A stretch of 14,519 bases of DNA. Source: Verrucomicrobiota bacterium (lineage in GTDB: Bacteria; Verrucomicrobiota; Verrucomicrobiia; Limisphaerales; AV2). Position 1 is the first letter of the stretch. Each line of letters starts with the position of its first letter. The DNA lies in the NCBI GenBank assembly GCA_003219345.1, contig QHOP01000372.1:1-14519 (forward strand), given 5' to 3'. The notes beneath the pieces are model-generated. The model saw only the letters and a list, made by a program, of their open reading frames with translations. It did not search any database and was not told where the DNA came from. Both the position numbers and the translations under genes were made by a program. Below are positions 13,084 through 14,519 of the stretch, in pieces.

Positions 13084-14519
13084 ATGTCAAAGCCGTACGC
13101 CAATTCGGTTATTCGCCTCCGCGGAGTGCGGCACAACAATTTAAAGAATTTCGATCTCGATCTTCCGCTCAACCAGCTGATCGTCATCACGGGATTGAGC
13201 GGCTCGGGTAAAAGCTCGCTCGCCTTCGACACTCTTTTCGCCGAGGGGCAGCGCCGGTACATCGAGACTTTCTCGCCTTACGCCCGCCAATTCTTCGATC
13301 GCATGGACAAACCGCAGGTGGACAGTATCGACGGCATCCCGCCCGCCATCGCCATCGAGCAACGCAACGCCGTCAAAACGACGCGCTCGACCGTCGGTAC
13401 GATGACGGAGATTTGCGACTACATGAAAATACTCTGGCCGCACATCGCGCAGCTTCATTGCCGTCAATGCGGCCGGCCCGTGCGCAAGGATTCGCCGCAA
13501 CGGATCTGGCAATTTCTCGAGTCGTCCTCGTCCTCGTTCTCGTCCTCGAAATCCTCCGCCCAAATCGAGGACGAGAACGAAGGAGGAGGACGATTACGGG
13601 AGGTGCTCATTACCTTCGACCTGCCGCTCACCGAGAAGCTCTCGCTCGAGGAATCGCTTAACCTCGTCACCAAACAAGGCTATCAACGACTGCTGCTTCC
13701 CGTCGAAGAGGCTTCTGTTCGATTCGCCAGCGATCCGCAATTGGAACTAAACGAAGCCGCCGCGCCGTGGGATGGCCCCAACCCACCCCCATCCCCTTCC
13801 AGGGAGAGAACGCCCCGAACTTTGAACGCGCATTGCCCCCTTGAGCCCCGAGAGGCCCCCTCACCCGGCCTCCGGCCACCCTCTCCCCCAGTGGGGGAGA
13901 GGGAAGGGGTGAGGGGGTTCAGGGAGAGGAGCGAGAATACGAGAGCCGCGCGGCAGTCTCCCTCCTGGGAGGGGTCTGGGGTGGGTTCGCCGTCCGCTAC
14001 CGCCGCACGCGCTGTTGGTTTTGAAATCGCACGCATCGACCAGGCCATGGAACGGCTGCGTGCCCTCAAGCCATGCTCACTCACCGTCATCCAAGATCGA
14101 ATCAAATTGTCTGCCGCAAACCGCGCCCGGTTCGTCGAAGCGTGCGAACAAGCCTACCATTTCGGCAAGGGCAAACTGGCCGTGCGCCTCGGTGAGTCAG
14201 AGTCCGATTCAACGATTCAACGATTCAACGATTTAACGTTTCATTTCAGCAACCGCTTTCACTGCGCTCAATGCGACATCGAGTACCGCGAAGCATTGCC
14301 AGCCTTGTTCAGCTTCAACCACCCGCTCGGCGCCTGCCCGGCCTGCCGCGGATTCGGCCGCACGATCTCGATTGACTACAACCTCGCGTTGCCCGACCGC
14401 TCGAAAACCCTGGCCGAAGGTGTTGTCAAACCGTGGCGCACCGGCCACGGGGTCGAGTGCCAGCAGGACCTGATGAAGTTTTGCAAAATCCGCAAGGCGC
14501 CGACCGATGTGCCGTTCGA
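13084..14519 (+). CDS. uvrA: UvrA excinuclease ATPase subunit, N-terminal part, with repeat-derived insertions (3' partial)
   Basis: Damage-recognition ATPase of nucleotide excision repair. The frame is open from ATG 13084 to the right edge (478 full codons, no stop). Visible: GVRHNNLKNFDLDLP, Walker A GLSGSGKSS (37-45), RRYIETFSPYARQF, ATPase-lobe SIDGIPPAIAIEQ and TRSTVGTMTEI, a first CxxC (C126, C129), and the zinc module C394, C397, C418, C421 with FSFNHPLGACPACRGFG. In E. coli UvrA the zinc cysteines are at 253-280 with the same internal spacing, so about 141 extra residues precede them here. The excess is largely dispersed repeats: a CT/GA hairpin, a C-rich inverted pair around a palindromic repeat, and an 8-bp tandem array, all in frame. 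Chlamydiae and some relatives have double-length UvrA; whether this one is double cannot be seen. ATG is preferred over in-frame TTG 13048 by homology. Confidence 0.95.
   Translation, partial: MSKPYANSVIRLRGVRHNNLKNFDLDLPLNQLIVITGLSGSGKSSLAFDTLFAEGQRRYIETFSPYARQFFDRMDKPQVDSIDGIPPAIAIEQRNAVKTTRSTVGTMTEICDYMKILWPHIAQLHCRQCGRPVRKDSPQRIWQFLESSSSSFSSSKSSAQIEDENEGGGRLREVLITFDLPLTEKLSLEESLNLVTKQGYQRLLLPVEEASVRFASDPQLELNEAAAPWDGPNPPPSPSRERTPRTLNAHCPLEPREAPSPGLRPPSPPVGEREGVRGFRERSENTRAARQSPSWEGSGVGSPSATAARAVGFEIARIDQAMERLRALKPCSLTVIQDRIKLSAANRARFVEACEQAYHFGKGKLAVRLGESESDSTIQRFNDLTFHFSNRFHCAQCDIEYREALPALFSFNHPLGACPACRGFGRTISIDYNLALPDRSKTLAEGVVKPWRTGHGVECQQDLMKFCKIRKAPTDVPF
13522..13593 (+). repeat. CT/GA-rich hairpin repeat inside uvrA
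   Basis: TCGTTCTCGTCCTCGA (13534-13549) is the perfect reverse complement of TCGAGGACGAGAACGA (13565-13580), 15-nt spacer. The arms extend outward to 13522 and 13593 with one bulge (13581) and one mismatch. The length of 72 bp is 24 codons. The left arm encodes a Ser run and the right arm an acidic Glu/Asp/Asn/Gly run. A related degenerate copy is at 8750-8804. Confidence 0.85.
13782..13809 (+). repeat. C-rich repeat, left copy of an inverted pair inside uvrA
   Basis: CCCACCCCCATCCCC followed by TTCCAGGGAGAGA. It closely resembles the reverse complement of 13957-13985 (CCCACCCCAGACCCC, then TCCCAGGAGGGAGA), so the two copies flank the palindromic repeat copy 3 in opposite orientations. It encodes Pro/Ser-rich residues. 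Confidence 0.6.
13856..13917 (-). repeat. Three-way-junction palindromic repeat, copy 3, inverted, inside uvrA
   Basis: Outer arms CCCCCTCACCC (13856-13866) / GGGTGAGGGGG (13907-13917). The small hairpin GGCC-TCC-GGCC (13867-13877) now precedes the large one, CCCTCTCCCCCA (13879-13890) / TGGGGGAGAGGG (13892-13903). Hairpin order is reversed relative to copies 1 and 2, so it is inserted in the opposite orientation. The frame stays open and encodes a Pro/Arg/Gly-rich peptide. Confidence 0.9.
13957..13985 (-). repeat. C-rich repeat, right (inverted) copy inside uvrA
   Basis: Reverse-complement relative of 13782-13809. Internally it holds a small palindrome CCCTCC-TG-GGAGGG (13960-13973), followed by GGTCTGGGGTGGG. 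It is read through in frame as Ser/Pro/Gly/Trp-containing low-complexity sequence. Confidence 0.6.
14205..14236 (+). repeat. 8-bp tandem repeat (CGATTCAA x3 plus CGATTTAA) inside uvrA
   Basis: Units start at 14205, 14213, 14221 and 14229; the fourth has one T for C. It encodes Asp-Ser-Thr-Ile-Gln-Arg-Phe-Asn-type residues just before the first zinc module. The 8-bp period is not a multiple of three, so slippage by one unit would break the reading frame. Confidence 0.9.

Noticed and set aside
14205..14236. Possible CRISPR repeats (also at 5589-5620)
   Set aside because: Units of 7-8 bp directly adjoin without spacers and lie inside coding frames; these are simple tandem repeats.
13522..14240. 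Suspicion that uvrA is frameshifted or broken
   Set aside because: Codon-by-codon reading from 13084 to 14519 shows no stop, and conserved motifs before and after the repeats are in the same frame.

Overview
The window looks like chromosomal DNA of a Verrucomicrobiota bacterium, probably of the Pedosphaera/Limisphaerales type. This is inferred from gene content: a Planctomycetes/Verrucomicrobia-type DUF1549-DUF1553 cytochrome protein followed by a DUF1501 protein, a DUF3500 protein, a Prc-type protease, and short stop-poor palindromic repeats embedded inside genes. The DNA is GC-rich and densely coding. No tRNA, rRNA, CRISPR array, insertion sequence or transposase gene was seen.

Layout. (1) 2-1999, plus strand: the 3' part of an M20 amidohydrolase, then a GlpG-like rhomboid protease. 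(2) 2038-4377, minus strand: a full-length Prc/Tsp tail-specific protease, convergent with the rhomboid gene. (3) 4378-4593: a divergent intergenic region with a perfect 16-bp palindrome. (4) 4594-11693, plus strand: four exported proteins in a row. These are a Sec-exported PSCyt1-Big2-DUF1549-DUF1553 protein, a Tat-exported DUF1501 protein, a Sec-exported protein with two PPC-like domains, and a Tat-exported DUF3500 protein. They look like one extracytoplasmic gene set of unknown substrate, closed by a likely intrinsic terminator near 11771-11806. (5) 12006-12998: a quinone-oxidoreductase-like MDR protein with its own promoter and ribosome binding site. (6) 13084 to the right edge: the N-terminal 478 codons of a UvrA.

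The most notable feature is a set of dispersed repeats that ignores gene boundaries. One family forms a three-way-junction palindrome of about 60 bp. It occurs in-frame inside the DUF1553 gene (5500-5562), between genes (8615-8698), and in inverted orientation in-frame inside uvrA (13856-13917). A second family is a CT/GA-rich hairpin (13522-13593 in uvrA, a degenerate copy at 8750-8804). A third is a C-rich motif present as an inverted pair around the uvrA palindrome. Two tandem arrays with non-triplet periods (7 bp at 5589-5620, 8 bp at 14205-14236) also lie inside reading frames. In uvrA these insertions all fall between the first CxxC pair and the first zinc module, the region that holds the UvrB-binding domain. 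They push the zinc cysteines about 141 residues downstream of their E. coli positions, yet the frame stays open throughout.
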